A DNA stretch of 64,000 bases from an uncultured Bacillaceae bacterium (GCA_937925695.1 CALAMD010000055.1:62001-126000); one strand, 5' to 3'; shown: positions 43,719 to 53,424, counted from the first letter of the stretch. The notes: generated from the letters alone by a model not told the origin. Made by a program: numbers and translations.

Positions 43719-44378
43719 ATGCATATTGGGACAACCTTATATTTAACGATACAAGACCCTAGCAGAGACAAACCAACAAAATTTCGCAGTAAAATCATTG
43801 AAAAAAATGCGGACTACTTGTTCATTGATTATCCTATTTCTAGCGAAACTGACAAAACAAGTATCATACCGATTGGTACGAAATTAACAGCTTCATATTT
43901 AGGTGATGATGACCACCTTTGTCTATTTCAAACGGTGATTAGAAAAAGAACGTATTTGAATATGCCGGCTTTAGTGCTTGAGCGTCCGACACAAGAGGCG
44001 ATTAAAATAGTCCAGCGTCGTGAACATGTGAGAGTGAAGACAGTTATAGATGTTGCCGTTCATTGTCCGGATAATTCATTTTCGCCCTTTACCACAGTTA
44101 CGATCGATATTAGTGGTGGTGGTTTATCATTTATTACGCCAAAGGAAATTACCTTACAACCAAAACAACAAATTATCATTTGGATAGTCTTACCGATGAA
44201 TTCAGGTGAAATTAAATATTTTGAGCTAAAAAGTGAGATCATTCGATCAACGCATAACGAAACTGACATTAGATCAACTTCTGTCAAGTTTATTTCACTT
44301 CCCCACACGATAGAAGAACAAATCATTCAGTTTTGTTTTGAAAAACAAATCGAAGCCCGAAAACAACTATGGATATAA
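43719..44378 (+). CDS. ypfA: PilZ-domain cyclic-di-GMP receptor YpfA (flagellar brake)
   Basis: This 219-residue cytoplasmic protein has a YcgR-like N-terminal domain (about 1-90) and a C-terminal PilZ domain. The cyclic-di-GMP motif RXXXR is in QRREHVRVK near residue 91, and the D/NXSXXG motif is DISGGGLSF near residue 127. In B. subtilis YpfA (DgrA/MotI) binds c-di-GMP and slows flagella by acting on MotA. The presence of cheR in this window agrees with motility. The gene keeps its Bacillus position between ypeB and cmk. Confidence 0.88.
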   Translation: MHIGTTLYLTIQDPSRDKPTKFRSKIIEKNADYLFIDYPISSETDKTSIIPIGTKLTASYLGDDDHLCLFQTVIRKRTYLNMPALVLERPTQEAIKIVQRREHVRVKTVIDVAVHCPDNSFSPFTTVTIDISGGGLSFITPKEITLQPKQQIIIWIVLPMNSGEIKYFELKSEIIRSTHNETDIRSTSVKFISLPHTIEEQIIQFCFEKQIEARKQLWI

Positions 44379-44464
44379 AATTTTAAATTAGATTGTTTAT
44401 TTATTTTTTATGGATATATGGTATCATTTATATAGAGTAAATTTTACTGTTTGAGAGGAATGAT

Positions 44465-45151
44465 TTGATTCAATTGAAAAAGACAATCACAATAGCAATA
44501 GACGGTCCTGCAGCTGCAGGTAAAAGCACTGTTGCGAAAATTGTAGCAGAAAAATTATCATATATCTATATTGATACGGGTGCTATGTATCGGGCAATCA
44601 CATACATGGCTATTCAAAAGGGTGTCGATATAAACGATGAATTAAAATTAGTAGAACTATTAAACGAAATTGATATTATTTTACAGCAAGGTGAACAAGA
44701 ACAACAGGTAATTATTGATGGAATCGATATCACGAAAGAAATTCGTAGTGAACAAGTAACAAAATTTGTCTCACATGTAGCAAAACATCCAAAAATTCGC
44801 CAAGAGATGGTGAAGAGACAACAAGAGCTTGCCCGTTCAGGCGGGGTTGTGATGGATGGAAGGGATATTGGTACCTATGTTTTACCTAATGCGGAGTTGA
44901 AAATCTTTCTTCGTGCCTCGGTTGAAGAACGAGCAAAAAGAAGATTTGAAGAAAACCGCAAAAAAGGGTTTAAAGTTGACTTAGAAAAGGTAAAAGAAGA
45001 AATTAGACAACGAGATGACATGGATATCAACCGCAAAGTATCCCCATTAACGAAGGCAAGCGATGCTATTGAAATTGACACGACTTCCTTATCAATACAA
45101 GAAGTCGTCAATAAGATTACTCAACTTGCAGAAGAAATAATTGATAAGTGA
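44465..45151 (+). CDS. cmk: Cytidylate kinase
   Basis: Cmk phosphorylates CMP and dCMP. The 228-residue protein has the P-loop [12 protein letters not shown] near residue 14, the NMP-binding [14 protein letters not shown] near residue 35, [22 protein letters not shown] near residue 128 and the lid [11 protein letters not shown]. The start is a TTG with GAGAGGAATGA upstream. It precedes the S1-homologue gene as in Bacillus and many other bacteria. Confidence 0.95.
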   Translation: MIQLKKTITIAIDGPAAAGKSTVAKIVAEKLSYIYIDTGAMYRAITYMAIQKGVDINDELKLVELLNEIDIILQQGEQEQQVIIDGIDITKEIRSEQVTKFVSHVAKHPKIRQEMVKRQQELARSGGVVMDGRDIGTYVLPNAELKIFLRASVEERAKRRFEENRKKGFKVDLEKVKEEIRQRDDMDINRKVSPLTKASDAIEIDTTSLSIQEVVNKITQLAEEIIDK

Positions 45152-45296
45152 AACTTTATGGGTACTTCTTTACTTGACAAACAATTCAAATTAATAGAAG
45201 TTAACATAAAGATTAGCTTCATCATTTAATATTAGTAGCTAAGGAAGAGAAAAATATTGTTTTCGATGTTTTTCTTTGTTTAGGAGGTTTTTGTAC

Positions 45297-46430
45297 ATGA
45301 ATGAAACAGGAAACGAAATGATTCAATTTAATGAAGGAGATGTCGTAACAGGAACTGTTGTAAAAATTGAAGACAAGCAGATTCTTGTCGATATCAGCTA
45401 TAAAACAGAAGGCATTGTCCCCATAAGTGAACTTTCAAGCCTCCATGTAGAACATCCAAGTGATGTTGTGAAGGAAGGCGAAGAATTAAAACTCATGGTT
45501 AAAAAAGTTGATGATGATGAAATTATCCTTTCGAAAAAAGCTGTCGATGCCGAACAAGCTTGGCAGGATCTAGAGGATAAATATAATAACGATGAAATAT
45601 TTGAAACTGAAGTTAAAGAAATTGTAAAAGGCGGTTTAGTAGTCGATGTTGGGCTACGTGGTTTTATCCCCGCTTCATTAGTAGAAACATATTTTGTTGA
45701 AGATTTTTCTGATTATAAAAATAAGACACTGCGAGTTAAGATCATTGATCTTGATCGTGAACAAAATAGAATTATCCTTTCCCATCGAGCAGTCGTGGAA
45801 GCAGAACAAGAGAAGAAAAAACAAGAATTATTGGCCACCCTTGAAGCAGGTCAAGTTGTTGAAGGTGTAGTACAAAGAATTACCGACTTCGGAGCTTTTG
45901 TGGACTTAGGTGGCGTTGATGGACTCGTGCATATTTCTGAATTAGCCCATGAACATGTTGAAAAAACTTCAGACGTTGTTTCTGAAGGGGAGACGATAAA
46001 AGTTGAAATTCTTTCTGTTGATCAAGAAAATGAAAGAATCTCATTATCTAGAAAAAATGTTATCCCTGGTCCATGGACAAATATTGAGGACCGTATCGCA
46101 CCGGGTGATGTGGTGGAAGGGACTGTTAAACGCCTTGTTAATTTCGGTGCATTTGTTGAATTATTCCCAGGTGTCGAAGGTTTAGTTCACATTTCACAAA
46201 TCGCTAACCGTCATATCGGTACACCTGATGAAGTACTAGAAGTTGACCAAAAAGTAAATGTTAAAGTATTAAGTGTTGATGAAGAAGAAGAACGAATTGC
46301 TCTCAGTATTAAAGAATTGGAAACTGACGAAGTAGAAGCCGACATTAAAGAATATGAAAAAGTCGAAGAACAATCAAGCTTCCAAGTTAGTGATTTAATT
46401 GGTGATCAATTAAACAAGTATAAATCATAA
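45297..46430 (+). CDS. ypfD: Ribosomal protein S1 homologue (YpfD)
   Basis: The 377-residue protein has four S1 RNA-binding domains: about residues 10-80 (GDVVTGTVVKI), 95-165 (VKGGLVVDVGLRGFIPASL), 180-250 (VVEGVVQRITDFGAFVDLGG) and 265-335 (VVEGTVKRLVNFGAFVELFPG), followed by an acidic tail. Gram-positive S1 homologues have four domains rather than the six of E. coli and are not stable ribosomal parts. ATG at 45297 has TAGGAGG upstream; a TTG at 45276 is not used. A terminator follows. Confidence 0.94.
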   Translation: MNETGNEMIQFNEGDVVTGTVVKIEDKQILVDISYKTEGIVPISELSSLHVEHPSDVVKEGEELKLMVKKVDDDEIILSKKAVDAEQAWQDLEDKYNNDEIFETEVKEIVKGGLVVDVGLRGFIPASLVETYFVEDFSDYKNKTLRVKIIDLDREQNRIILSHRAVVEAEQEKKKQELLATLEAGQVVEGVVQRITDFGAFVDLGGVDGLVHISELAHEHVEKTSDVVSEGETIKVEILSVDQENERISLSRKNVIPGPWTNIEDRIAPGDVVEGTVKRLVNFGAFVELFPGVEGLVHISQIANRHIGTPDEVLEVDQKVNVKVLSVDEEEERIALSIKELETDEVEADIKEYEKVEEQSSFQVSDLIGDQLNKYKS

Positions 46431-46439
46431 GAAATAGTA

Positions 46440-46478
46440 AAAACTTCTTTCTAGTATTAAACTGGAAAGAAGTTTTTT
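46440..46478 (+). terminator. Terminator after the S1 homologue
   Basis: AACTTCTTTCTAGT pairs with ACTGGAAAGAAGTT (one G-U pair) around ATTAA and ends in TTTT. Confidence 0.88.
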
Positions 46479-46604
46479 GATTTACTCTTTCGGAAAAATA
46501 TATTATGGATCTTCGTTTCAAATCTTACGTGTTTTTATGTTTAACAAATCCATTGTTTAAAAAGTAGTCCAATATATCATAATACTATTGGGAGGGCGTG
46601 TATT

Positions 46605-47225
46605 ATGTTAAGTTTTGGACTATTTTATTATTGGATTAGTTGGCTCATTTGGATCATTGTTACGTTCTTCATGAAAACGAAAAAAACTCAACAATTGTTA
46701 ATCATCTCAATTCTAATCCTCATTATTGTAGCCAATAAATATTATACAGTTGGTCATTTTCAAATATCGACAGCTTATAGTCTAATTTTATTTGGTAGTT
46801 GGATGATGTTTCGTATCCTTAAACGTCATCATTACCATCTTATGATTTCATTTACGATCATGATCGGGTATTCGGGAATCACAATTTGGAAAAACGCTAC
46901 GCCTTTATGGTTGTTTTTTCCAGATTTATTATTCATTCCAATTTTTTGCAGTTTAATTATTTTTATGTTAACCAAAGGATTAGCGGCTCGGCTACTCACG
47001 GTCATACTCGGTTTATGTACAGGTGAATTATTTAGTAGTTTTATTTTTACTAGTTATGATATGTATCAAATAATCGGTGATTTCCATTTTTTAGATCAAC
47101 TATCCGTAACCATCTTATTCATTCTGTTCATTCATTTCATGCAACAATTAATTTATCTTTCTTATCAATTCCTTAATGAATACAGAGGTAACTCTTCTTC
47201 AAATATAAAATTAATGAAAGGATAA
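46605..47225 (+). CDS. yphA: YphA-like polytopic membrane protein
   Basis: This 206-residue protein has about six hydrophobic helices (roughly 3-22, 28-44, 55-70, 78-95, 100-140 as two, 160-180) separated by short loops. It lies between the S1-homologue gene and der, where B. subtilis has yphA, and it matches that protein in length and topology. The function of YphA is unknown. GGGAGG is nine bases before the ATG. Name rests on synteny and general character. Confidence 0.75.
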   Translation: MLSFGLFYYWISWLIWIIVTFFMKTKKTQQLLIISILILIIVANKYYTVGHFQISTAYSLILFGSWMMFRILKRHHYHLMISFTIMIGYSGITIWKNATPLWLFFPDLLFIPIFCSLIIFMLTKGLAARLLTVILGLCTGELFSSFIFTSYDMYQIIGDFHFLDQLSVTILFILFIHFMQQLIYLSYQFLNEYRGNSSSNIKLMKG

Positions 47226-47327
47226 AAGAATGGCAGTTGTAGCTAAGTTTGTTAATTATGGTCTATTTTGTTAAAATGGGTTGAGGTAAGTTTGCAATTA
47301 AGACGTATTAGAAAGGGTGTTCCTTTC

Positions 47328-48638
47328 ATGAGGAAATCAGTTGTTGCGATCGTTGGTAGACCTAATGTAGGAAAATCAACGATATTTAACCGTTTAGTAG
47401 GAGAACGAATTTCAATCGTTGAAGATATTCCAGGTGTAACCCGAGATAGGATATATGCTGAAGCAGAATGGTTAAATAGATCGTTTAATCTTATTGATAC
47501 AGGTGGTATTCAAATTAGTAATGAACCGTTATTAGTCCAAATGAGACAGCAGGCTGAATTAGCTATGGACGAAGCGGATGTTATTTTATTTGTTGTCAAC
47601 GGTAGAGAAGGATTGACCGCTGCTGATGAAGAAGTAGCAAAAATTTTATATAAAACAACAAAACCAGTTGTGTTAGCTGTAAATAAAATTGATTCACCTA
47701 AATTGAAAGATCATATTTATGATTTTTACACTTTAGGTTTTGGTGAACCGTTTCCAGTATCTGGGGCCCATGGTTTAGGACTAGGTGATTTGTTGGAGGA
47801 AGTCTTTACACATTTTCCTAACGAAGTAGAGGAAGAAGTTGATGACGACACGATTAGTTTTAGTGTAATTGGTCGCCCTAATGTCGGTAAATCTTCCCTT
47901 GTTAACGCTATTTTAAATGAGGACAGAGTGATTGTCAGTGATATGGAAGGTACGACAAGGGATGCTGTCGATACATATTTTACAAAAGATGACCAAGATT
48001 ATATTATTATCGATACAGCTGGAATTAGAAAAAGAGGTAAAGTATATGAAACAACGGAAAAGTATAGCGTACTAAGGGCATTGAAAGCGATCGAGCGATC
48101 AGACGTTGTCCTCGTATTAATTGATGCTGAAACAGGGATTAGAGAACAAGATAAGCGTGTTGCTGGCTATGCCCATGAAGCTGGCCGATCAATTATTATT
48201 GTTGTCAACAAATGGGATGCAATTGATAAAGACGATACGACAATGAAGCAGTTTGAACAACATATTCGCTCTCATTTTCAATTTCTACATTATGCACCGA
48301 TAATCTTTTTATCCGCAAAAACGAAGGCAAGACTACATACGCTGTTACCTGTTGTGAATGTTGTGAGTGAGAACCATGCAAAAAGAGTACCAACAAGTGT
48401 ATTAAATGACGTTATTCTAGATGCATTAGCTATAAACCCCGCACCAACGCTAAAAGGAAAAAAACTGAAAATATTTTATGCTACTCAAGTTGCAACGAAA
48501 CCACCCCATTTTGTAATTTTTGTTAATGATCCAAAGTTAATGCATTTTACGTATAAACGATTTTTAGAAAACAAAATTAGAGAAGCATTTGATTTTGTCG
48601 GTACTCCGATTCATATTTTGGCTCGAGAAAGACAGTAA
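47328..48638 (+). CDS. der: GTPase Der (EngA), ribosome assembly
   Basis: Der has two consecutive GTPase domains and is needed for 50S subunit assembly. The 436-residue product shows G1 [13 protein letters not shown] at residue 9 and [13 protein letters not shown] near residue 183, DTGG and DTAG (G3), NKID and NKWD (G4), and a C-terminal KH-like domain from about residue 350. ATG at 47328 is preferred; a TTG at 47268 gives an extension with no family similarity. Confidence 0.96.
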   Translation: MRKSVVAIVGRPNVGKSTIFNRLVGERISIVEDIPGVTRDRIYAEAEWLNRSFNLIDTGGIQISNEPLLVQMRQQAELAMDEADVILFVVNGREGLTAADEEVAKILYKTTKPVVLAVNKIDSPKLKDHIYDFYTLGFGEPFPVSGAHGLGLGDLLEEVFTHFPNEVEEEVDDDTISFSVIGRPNVGKSSLVNAILNEDRVIVSDMEGTTRDAVDTYFTKDDQDYIIIDTAGIRKRGKVYETTEKYSVLRALKAIERSDVVLVLIDAETGIREQDKRVAGYAHEAGRSIIIVVNKWDAIDKDDTTMKQFEQHIRSHFQFLHYAPIIFLSAKTKARLHTLLPVVNVVSENHAKRVPTSVLNDVILDALAINPAPTLKGKKLKIFYATQVATKPPHFVIFVNDPKLMHFTYKRFLENKIREAFDFVGTPIHILARERQ

Positions 48639-48650
48639 GGAGAGATGTAA

Positions 48651-49676
48651 ATGACTAAGGTTGCTGTATTGGGCGCTGGTAGTTGGGGCACCGCGCTAAG
48701 TATCGTATTAGCTGATAATGGCAATGAAGTACGGTTATGGACGCATTTTAAACAACAAGCAGATGAAATTAATCAGACACGGTTTAACAAACATTATTTG
48801 GATGTACAAATTCCAGAACAAATTCAAGCATTTCATGATCTGCGTGCTGCTGTTCAAGATGTTGATGCGTTACTCATTGTTGTTCCTACGAAAGCGATTC
48901 GTGAAGTTGCTCAACAATTGAATGAAGTCTTAACACATAAACCAGTTCTTATTCATGCTACAAAAGGAATTGAACCGGACACTTTTAAAAGAGTATCAGA
49001 AATGATTAGTGAAGAACTAACCGAATATCCTTATGAAGATATCGTTGTGCTATCAGGTCCAAGCCATGCTGAAGAAGTAGCAAAACGCCAGCCAACAACA
49101 GTGACAGTTTCTTCACTTAATAGTGAATATGCCACCTTTGCCCAAAATTTGTTTTTTAATGAATATTTTCGTGTATACACAAGTACAGATATCATTGGCA
49201 TTGAGTTAGGTGGAGCACTCAAAAACATTATTGCATTAGGTGCTGGGATCTCGGATGGATTAGGGTATGGTGATAATGCAAAAGCTGCATTAATGACCCG
49301 CGGTCTTGCCGAAATTACTAGATTAGGTGTTTCATTAGGAGCCAATCCGTTAACTTTTCTTGGTTTACCGGGTGTTGGTGATTTAGTCGTTACTTGTACA
49401 AGTGTGCATAGTCGAAACTGGCGAGCAGGAAATTTATTAGGAAAAGGCCATTCCTTGGATGAAGTGTTAGATCAAATGGGCATGGTTGTTGAAGGTGTAA
49501 GAACAACGAAAGCTGCTTATCAATTGGCGACTGAACAAAACGTTGAAATGCCAATAACCAAAGGTATATATGATGTGTTGTTTAACGATCAGCATCCGAA
49601 AGATATCGTTGAGAATTTAATGAATCGGGACAAACGCGAAGAAATTGATCCTGGTTTCATTATTAAACCCAAATAA
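48651..49676 (+). CDS. gpsA: Glycerol-3-phosphate dehydrogenase [NAD(P)+]
   Basis: GpsA makes sn-glycerol 3-phosphate from dihydroxyacetone phosphate for phospholipids. The 341-residue enzyme has the dinucleotide motif LGAGSWGTALSIVLADNG at the N-terminus, THATKGIE and LSGPSHAEEVAKRQPT near residue 138, the catalytic Lys region GGALKNIIALGAGISDGLGYGDNAKAALMTR broken into its usual blocks near residue 190, and GDLVVTCTSVHSRN. It starts 12 bases after der with GGAGAG upstream. Confidence 0.96.
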   Translation: MTKVAVLGAGSWGTALSIVLADNGNEVRLWTHFKQQADEINQTRFNKHYLDVQIPEQIQAFHDLRAAVQDVDALLIVVPTKAIREVAQQLNEVLTHKPVLIHATKGIEPDTFKRVSEMISEELTEYPYEDIVVLSGPSHAEEVAKRQPTTVTVSSLNSEYATFAQNLFFNEYFRVYTSTDIIGIELGGALKNIIALGAGISDGLGYGDNAKAALMTRGLAEITRLGVSLGANPLTFLGLPGVGDLVVTCTSVHSRNWRAGNLLGKGHSLDEVLDQMGMVVEGVRTTKAAYQLATEQNVEMPITKGIYDVLFNDQHPKDIVENLMNRDKREEIDPGFIIKPK

Positions 49677-49754
49677 TTGAATGATATCACCTAACACTTA
49701 AATCCCTCCCTGTGCATATACTGTGTTGAACGATTACAGTAGGGAGGCGAGCGT

Positions 49755-50018
49755 GTGAGCGATCAGCATAATGATCTATTTGGTAAAATTAAACAAAAAA
49801 CCAATATTGATCCACAGGATGTTTTTAAAGTTGCTGATTCTGTAAAAGGGGCTGATTTTTCCGATGAAGAGACAGTCCGAAATTTAGTCAGACAACTAGC
49901 TAAATTGGCCAATAAACCTATCTCAAAACAAAAAGAAGATAAAATTGTCGAAGCGGTCACTAATAATAACATGCCAATGGATTTGAATTCATTAAATCGC
50001 TTATTTAAAAACACCTAA
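49755..50018 (+). CDS. Stage VI sporulation protein F-like
   Basis: This 87-residue, charged, soluble protein resembles SpoVIF (YjcC), which is needed for late spore coat assembly and GerE activity. Family-like segments are VADSVKGADFSDEETVRNLV and QLAKLANKPISKQKEDKIVEA. The start is GTG at 49755 with AGGGAGG eight bases upstream. CATATACTG at 49715-49723 with AC 17 bases before it could be a sigma-K promoter (one mismatch). The ribosome binding site can pair with CCTCCCT at 49705-49711. In B. subtilis the homologue is not at this place. Confidence 0.75.
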   Translation: MSDQHNDLFGKIKQKTNIDPQDVFKVADSVKGADFSDEETVRNLVRQLAKLANKPISKQKEDKIVEAVTNNNMPMDLNSLNRLFKNT

Positions 50019-50116
50019 TACATGGGCGTGTGATGATACGAACATTTAGTTATTAGCATATGATAAATTGCACTAGCATTCAAAGATAGAGTTGCAAAAG
50101 GTATTATTTAGTTCAG

Positions 50117-50145
50117 CGAGATGAAGATTGCCCCTCTTCATCTCG
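50117..50145 (+). repeat. Perfect 11-base inverted repeat (hairpin)
   Basis: CGAGATGAAGA and TCTTCATCTCG flank the loop TTGCCCC. The next T-run (50159-50172) begins 14 bases after the stem, so it is not a standard terminator, though it lies between spoVIF and yphE where one would be expected. Confidence 0.7.
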
Positions 50146-50186
50146 AGCTATGTAAAGCATTTCTTTTTTTTCCCAAATATATCGTA

Positions 50187-50195
50187 TGCTATAAT
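50187..50195 (+). promoter_or_regulatory. Extended -10 promoter of yphE-yphF
   Basis: TGCTATAAT is a perfect extended -10, 46 bases before the yphE start. No clear -35 is present. Confidence 0.5.
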
Positions 50196-50241
50196 AGCAG
50201 AAACATGATTGCTACTGTAGAATATTAGGGGTGAATGAACA

Positions 50242-50439
50242 ATGAGTGCTATGACAAAGATGTGGGTATCATTTGGAGGCATTATTTTATTAGTGATCGC
50301 TGTTACTTTTATTTCATTAAGTAGGTACAAGCTAAAAGGCAGGTTAACCAAATTTGTTACTGCCTTTATTGCATATATTTCATTAATCATTGCTAGTCTC
50401 ATTATCTTCTATGTTGTCTTTAGTGGACCGACAAATTGA
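50242..50439 (+). CDS. yphE: YphE-like small membrane protein (DUF2768)
   Basis: This 65-residue protein has two membrane helices (about residues 8-27 and 38-60) joined by a basic loop, SRYKLKGRLTK. Size, topology and location between gpsA and yphF match the DUF2768 family protein YphE of B. subtilis. Its function is unknown. AGGGGTGAA lies upstream of the ATG, and yphF follows after 18 bases. Confidence 0.78.
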   Translation: MSAMTKMWVSFGGIILLVIAVTFISLSRYKLKGRLTKFVTAFIAYISLIIASLIIFYVVFSGPTN

Positions 50440-50457
50440 CTGTGAGGAGGCTAGTCA

Positions 50458-51183
50458 TTGAGGAATAAAATATTCTTACTCATATTTACCGGATCCTTGT
50501 TGATGTTGTTATCTGGTTGTCTCTATCCACAATCTAAATTTAATCACGAGCAGGCTCCTAACGAGGATCAATTAGAACTTGTGCAGATGGCGGTAGACAA
50601 TTATCGAAAACAAAACAATGGGCTAGTCCCAATTAAGACGAAGCCTGCTGACACGCCAATCTTTGAAAAATATTTGATTGATTTTAATATATTAACAGAC
50701 AATCACTATTTATCCAGCATTCCAAGTAATTCTTTTGAACAAGGTGGCATTTATCAATACATACTTATTACACCAGAAGAAAATCCTCGGGTTAGATTAT
50801 TAGATTTACGTTTAGCTGAAGAATTAAGAAAAGTGAATGGTAAATTAAATGAATATCGATCCAAATACTTATATCCGCCTTTTGGCCAAGAAGTAGCAAG
50901 AGGCATTTATACGATTGATTACGAGAAACTAGGCTTAAAACATGAACCCTATGTAGTCAGTCCGTACTCTCACGAAAATCTGCCACTCATTATGAGTACA
51001 GATGGAAAGATTTACATTGATTATCGGATCGATTTATTAAAAGCACTTAACGAATTTGATCATCAGTTTGTCGAGGGTGATGATATTCGTTATTTGATCG
51101 CTGAAAATACGCCCTTTGTTCCTGCCTATTCATTGCCTTATACGATTCAAAATGATGAACCAATATTTATGTATGAACCATAA
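50458..51183 (+). CDS. yphF: YphF-like lipoprotein
   Basis: This 241-residue protein has a signal peptide with the lipobox LLSGC at about residues 17-21, so it is a membrane-anchored lipoprotein on the outer face. The rest is soluble, without a recognisable catalytic motif. The location between yphE and spoIVA and the lipoprotein signal fit YphF. In B. subtilis it has no assigned function. The start is TTG with GAGGAGG upstream. A terminator follows. Confidence 0.82.
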   Translation: MRNKIFLLIFTGSLLMLLSGCLYPQSKFNHEQAPNEDQLELVQMAVDNYRKQNNGLVPIKTKPADTPIFEKYLIDFNILTDNHYLSSIPSNSFEQGGIYQYILITPEENPRVRLLDLRLAEELRKVNGKLNEYRSKYLYPPFGQEVARGIYTIDYEKLGLKHEPYVVSPYSHENLPLIMSTDGKIYIDYRIDLLKALNEFDHQFVEGDDIRYLIAENTPFVPAYSLPYTIQNDEPIFMYEP

Positions 51184-51198
51184 AAAGAAAGCATAATC

Positions 51199-51238
51199 AA
51201 GCCTTTGTAACATATATTGTTGCAAGGGCTTATATTTT
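51199..51238 (+). terminator. Terminator after yphF
   Basis: AAGCCTTTGTAACA pairs with TGTTGCAAGGGCTT (G-U and one mismatch allowed) around TATAT; the tail is TATATTTT. Confidence 0.75.
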
Positions 51239-51251
51239 GCATAAATTCAAG

Positions 51252-51281
51252 TCATATTTTGATAGGACAACATCATAGACT
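51252..51281 (+). promoter_or_regulatory. Sigma-E promoter of spoIVA
   Basis: TCATATT (51252-51258) matches KMATATT fully and CATAGACT (51274-51281) matches seven of eight of CATACAMT, with a 15-base spacer. spoIVA is a mother-cell sigma-E gene in B. subtilis. Confidence 0.7.
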
Positions 51282-51342
51282 TGTAGTGTCATTGAAGTAT
51301 TAGCAATTATAATTGGTGGCAATGAGAACGGGAGGGGATCAC

Positions 51343-52821
51343 TTGGAAAGAATTGATATTTTCAAAGATATTTCCAAACGGACAAATGGAGATATTTATC
51401 TAGGCATTGTTGGGGCTGTACGAACTGGTAAATCTACTTTTATCAAAAAATTTATGGAATTAGTTGTTTTACCGAATATCGAGAATGAAAGTGAAAGAGC
51501 AAGGGCCCATGATGAGTTACCACAGAGTGCTGCTGGAAAAACGATTATGACGACTGAACCGAAATTTGTCCCTAATCAAGCAGTGACCGTAAACGTTGAG
51601 GAAGGCCTTGATGTTAACATTCGTTTAGTCGACTGTGTCGGTTACGCGGTCGAAGGGGCTAAAGGATTTGAAGATGAAAATGGTCCACGAATGATTCATA
51701 CACCATGGTATGAAGAACCTATTCCTTTTCATGATGCTGCAGAAATCGGCACCAGAAAAGTTATCCAAGAGCACTCTACTATTGGTGTTGTCATCACGAC
51801 AGATGGTACTATTGGCGAAATACCACGAGAGCATTATGTAGCATCAGAAGCCCAAATTGTCGATGAATTAAAAGAAGTCGGAAAACCATTTATCATGGTT
51901 GTGAACTCTGTACGACCAACTGATCATGAAACAGAGTTACTTCGTCAAGAACTTGCTGAAAAATATGATATTCCTGTTTTAGCCATGAGTATTGAAACAA
52001 TGGAAGAACATGACGTATATAATGTGTTACGAGAATCATTATATGAATTTCCTGTTCTAGAAGTGAATGTTAATTTACCGAGTTGGGTTATGGTGTTGAA
52101 GGAAGATCATTGGCTAAGGCAAAATTATCAAGAAGCGATTCATGAAACAGTTAAAAATATTCGACGACTGCGAGATGTTGATCATATTGTCGGTGAATTC
52201 GCCGCATACGAGTATATCGAAAAGGCTAATTTAGCTGGCATGGAGATGGGCGAAGGAATCGCAGAAATCGATCTACATGCACCGGATTATTTGTATGATC
52301 AAATATTAAAAGAGATTGTCGGTGAAGAAATAAGAGGCAAAGATCATTTGTTAGAACTGATGCAAGATTTTGCCCATGCGAAACGAGAGTATGATCAAGT
52401 AGCTGATGCTTTACAAATGGTTAAACAAACAGGTTATGGTATTGCCTCACCATCGATTGAAGATATGATTCTTGATGAACCTGAGATCATTAGACAAGGC
52501 TCACGCTACGGTGTTCGCTTAAAAGCCGATGCACCATCCATCCACATGATCAAAGTTGAAGTAGAGTCTGAATTTTCACCGATCATTGGAACAGAAAAAC
52601 AAAGTGAAGAGCTCGTTCGCTATTTAATGCAAGATTTCGAAGAGGATCCGCTTGCGATCTGGGAATCAGATATCTTTGGCAGATCCCTTAGTTCAATTGT
52701 AAGAGAAGGCATTCAAGCAAAAATAGCGATGATGCCGGAAAATGCTAGATATAAATTAAAAGACACGTTAGAACGGATCATAAATGAAGGTTCTGGCGGT
52801 TTAATAGCCATTATTTTATAG
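51343..52821 (+). CDS. spoIVA: Stage IV sporulation protein A (coat morphogenetic ATPase)
   Basis: SpoIVA polymerises on the forespore surface using ATP and forms the base layer of the spore coat. The 492-residue product has the same length as B. subtilis SpoIVA. The Walker A motif GAVRTGKSTFIKK is at about residue 24, the LVDCVGY Walker B-like segment near residue 96, and the conserved C-terminus ends in INEGSGGLIAIIL. The TTG at 51343 has GGGAGGGG at nine bases and aligns with the known N-terminus; an upstream GTG at 51313 is not supported. Confidence 0.96.
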   Translation: MERIDIFKDISKRTNGDIYLGIVGAVRTGKSTFIKKFMELVVLPNIENESERARAHDELPQSAAGKTIMTTEPKFVPNQAVTVNVEEGLDVNIRLVDCVGYAVEGAKGFEDENGPRMIHTPWYEEPIPFHDAAEIGTRKVIQEHSTIGVVITTDGTIGEIPREHYVASEAQIVDELKEVGKPFIMVVNSVRPTDHETELLRQELAEKYDIPVLAMSIETMEEHDVYNVLRESLYEFPVLEVNVNLPSWVMVLKEDHWLRQNYQEAIHETVKNIRRLRDVDHIVGEFAAYEYIEKANLAGMEMGEGIAEIDLHAPDYLYDQILKEIVGEEIRGKDHLLELMQDFAHAKREYDQVADALQMVKQTGYGIASPSIEDMILDEPEIIRQGSRYGVRLKADAPSIHMIKVEVESEFSPIIGTEKQSEELVRYLMQDFEEDPLAIWESDIFGRSLSSIVREGIQAKIAMMPENARYKLKDTLERIINEGSGGLIAIIL

Positions 52822-52851
52822 CAGCTGAAATGTAGCTGCTTTTATTTTTTT
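52821..52851 (+). terminator. Terminator after spoIVA
   Basis: GCAGCT pairs with AGCTGC around a seven-base loop and is followed by TTTTATTTTTTTATT. It opens the 308-base gap before hbs; the rest of the gap (52852-53129) holds the hbs promoter and no reading frame that I accept. Confidence 0.75.
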
Positions 52852-52977
52852 ATTCAAAAATATGTTCATACATTCCACTTCTCCCATATGAATTCAAGCT
52901 TTTTTCCTGAAAAAGTAGGAAGATCGGGAAAAAATGAACAAAATTCATAAGAAAATCAAAAAAAGTAATGAATTATG

Positions 52978-53006
52978 TTGAATTTTATGATAAAGTTAGC
53001 TATCAT
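52978..53006 (+). promoter_or_regulatory. Sigma-A promoter of hbs
   Basis: TTGAAT (52978-52983) and TATCAT (53001-53006) are 17 bases apart. This leaves a leader of about 115 bases before hbs. Confidence 0.6.
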
Positions 53007-53129
53007 AAGCATTGTCATCCATATTTATCAAGGATGTAAGTATAAAACTTCGCAAATTTGTGAACAAATGATGATGAGCTATTATTTGTTCTGACATCGA
53101 TGACAATGTATTTGGGAGGAGGGATATTA

Positions 53130-53405
53130 ATGAATAAAACAGATTTAATAAATGCAGTTGCAGAAGCAAGTGATCTTTCGAAAAAAGATGCCGGAAAAGC
53201 TGTCGATGCTGTTTTCCAAACAATCATGGACTCATTAAAAGCTGGTGAAAAAGTTCAAATCATTGGCTTTGGTAATTTTGAAGTTCGTGATCGTGCAGCT
53301 CGTAAAGGCCGTAACCCACAGACAGGTGAAGAAATTCAAATCCCTGCAAGTAAAGTTCCGGCGTTTAGAGCAGGTAAAGCCCTACGAGATGCAGTCAAAG
53401 AATAA
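53130..53405 (+). CDS. hbs: DNA-binding protein HU
   Basis: HU (91 residues) is the abundant histone-like dimer that bends and compacts DNA. The N-terminal helices include [20 protein letters not shown], and the signature [21 protein letters not shown] near residue 46 forms the DNA-embracing arm. ATG at 53130 has GGAGGAGGG upstream; the in-frame ATG at 53100 adds residues foreign to HU. Location between spoIVA and mtrB is as in Bacillus, except that folE is missing. Confidence 0.97.
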   Translation: MNKTDLINAVAEASDLSKKDAGKAVDAVFQTIMDSLKAGEKVQIIGFGNFEVRDRAARKGRNPQTGEEIQIPASKVPAFRAGKALRDAVKE

Positions 53406-53424
53406 AATACATAGGGCAAATAAA

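Noticed and set aside
45174..45207. TTGACA upstream of the S1 homologue as a sigma-A promoter
   Set aside because: The -35 is exact, but no acceptable -10 lies 16 to 18 bases downstream.
53100..53129. Longer HU start at 53100
   Set aside because: The added residues are not part of HU, and the strong GGAGGAGGG site lies between the two starts and serves the ATG at 53130.
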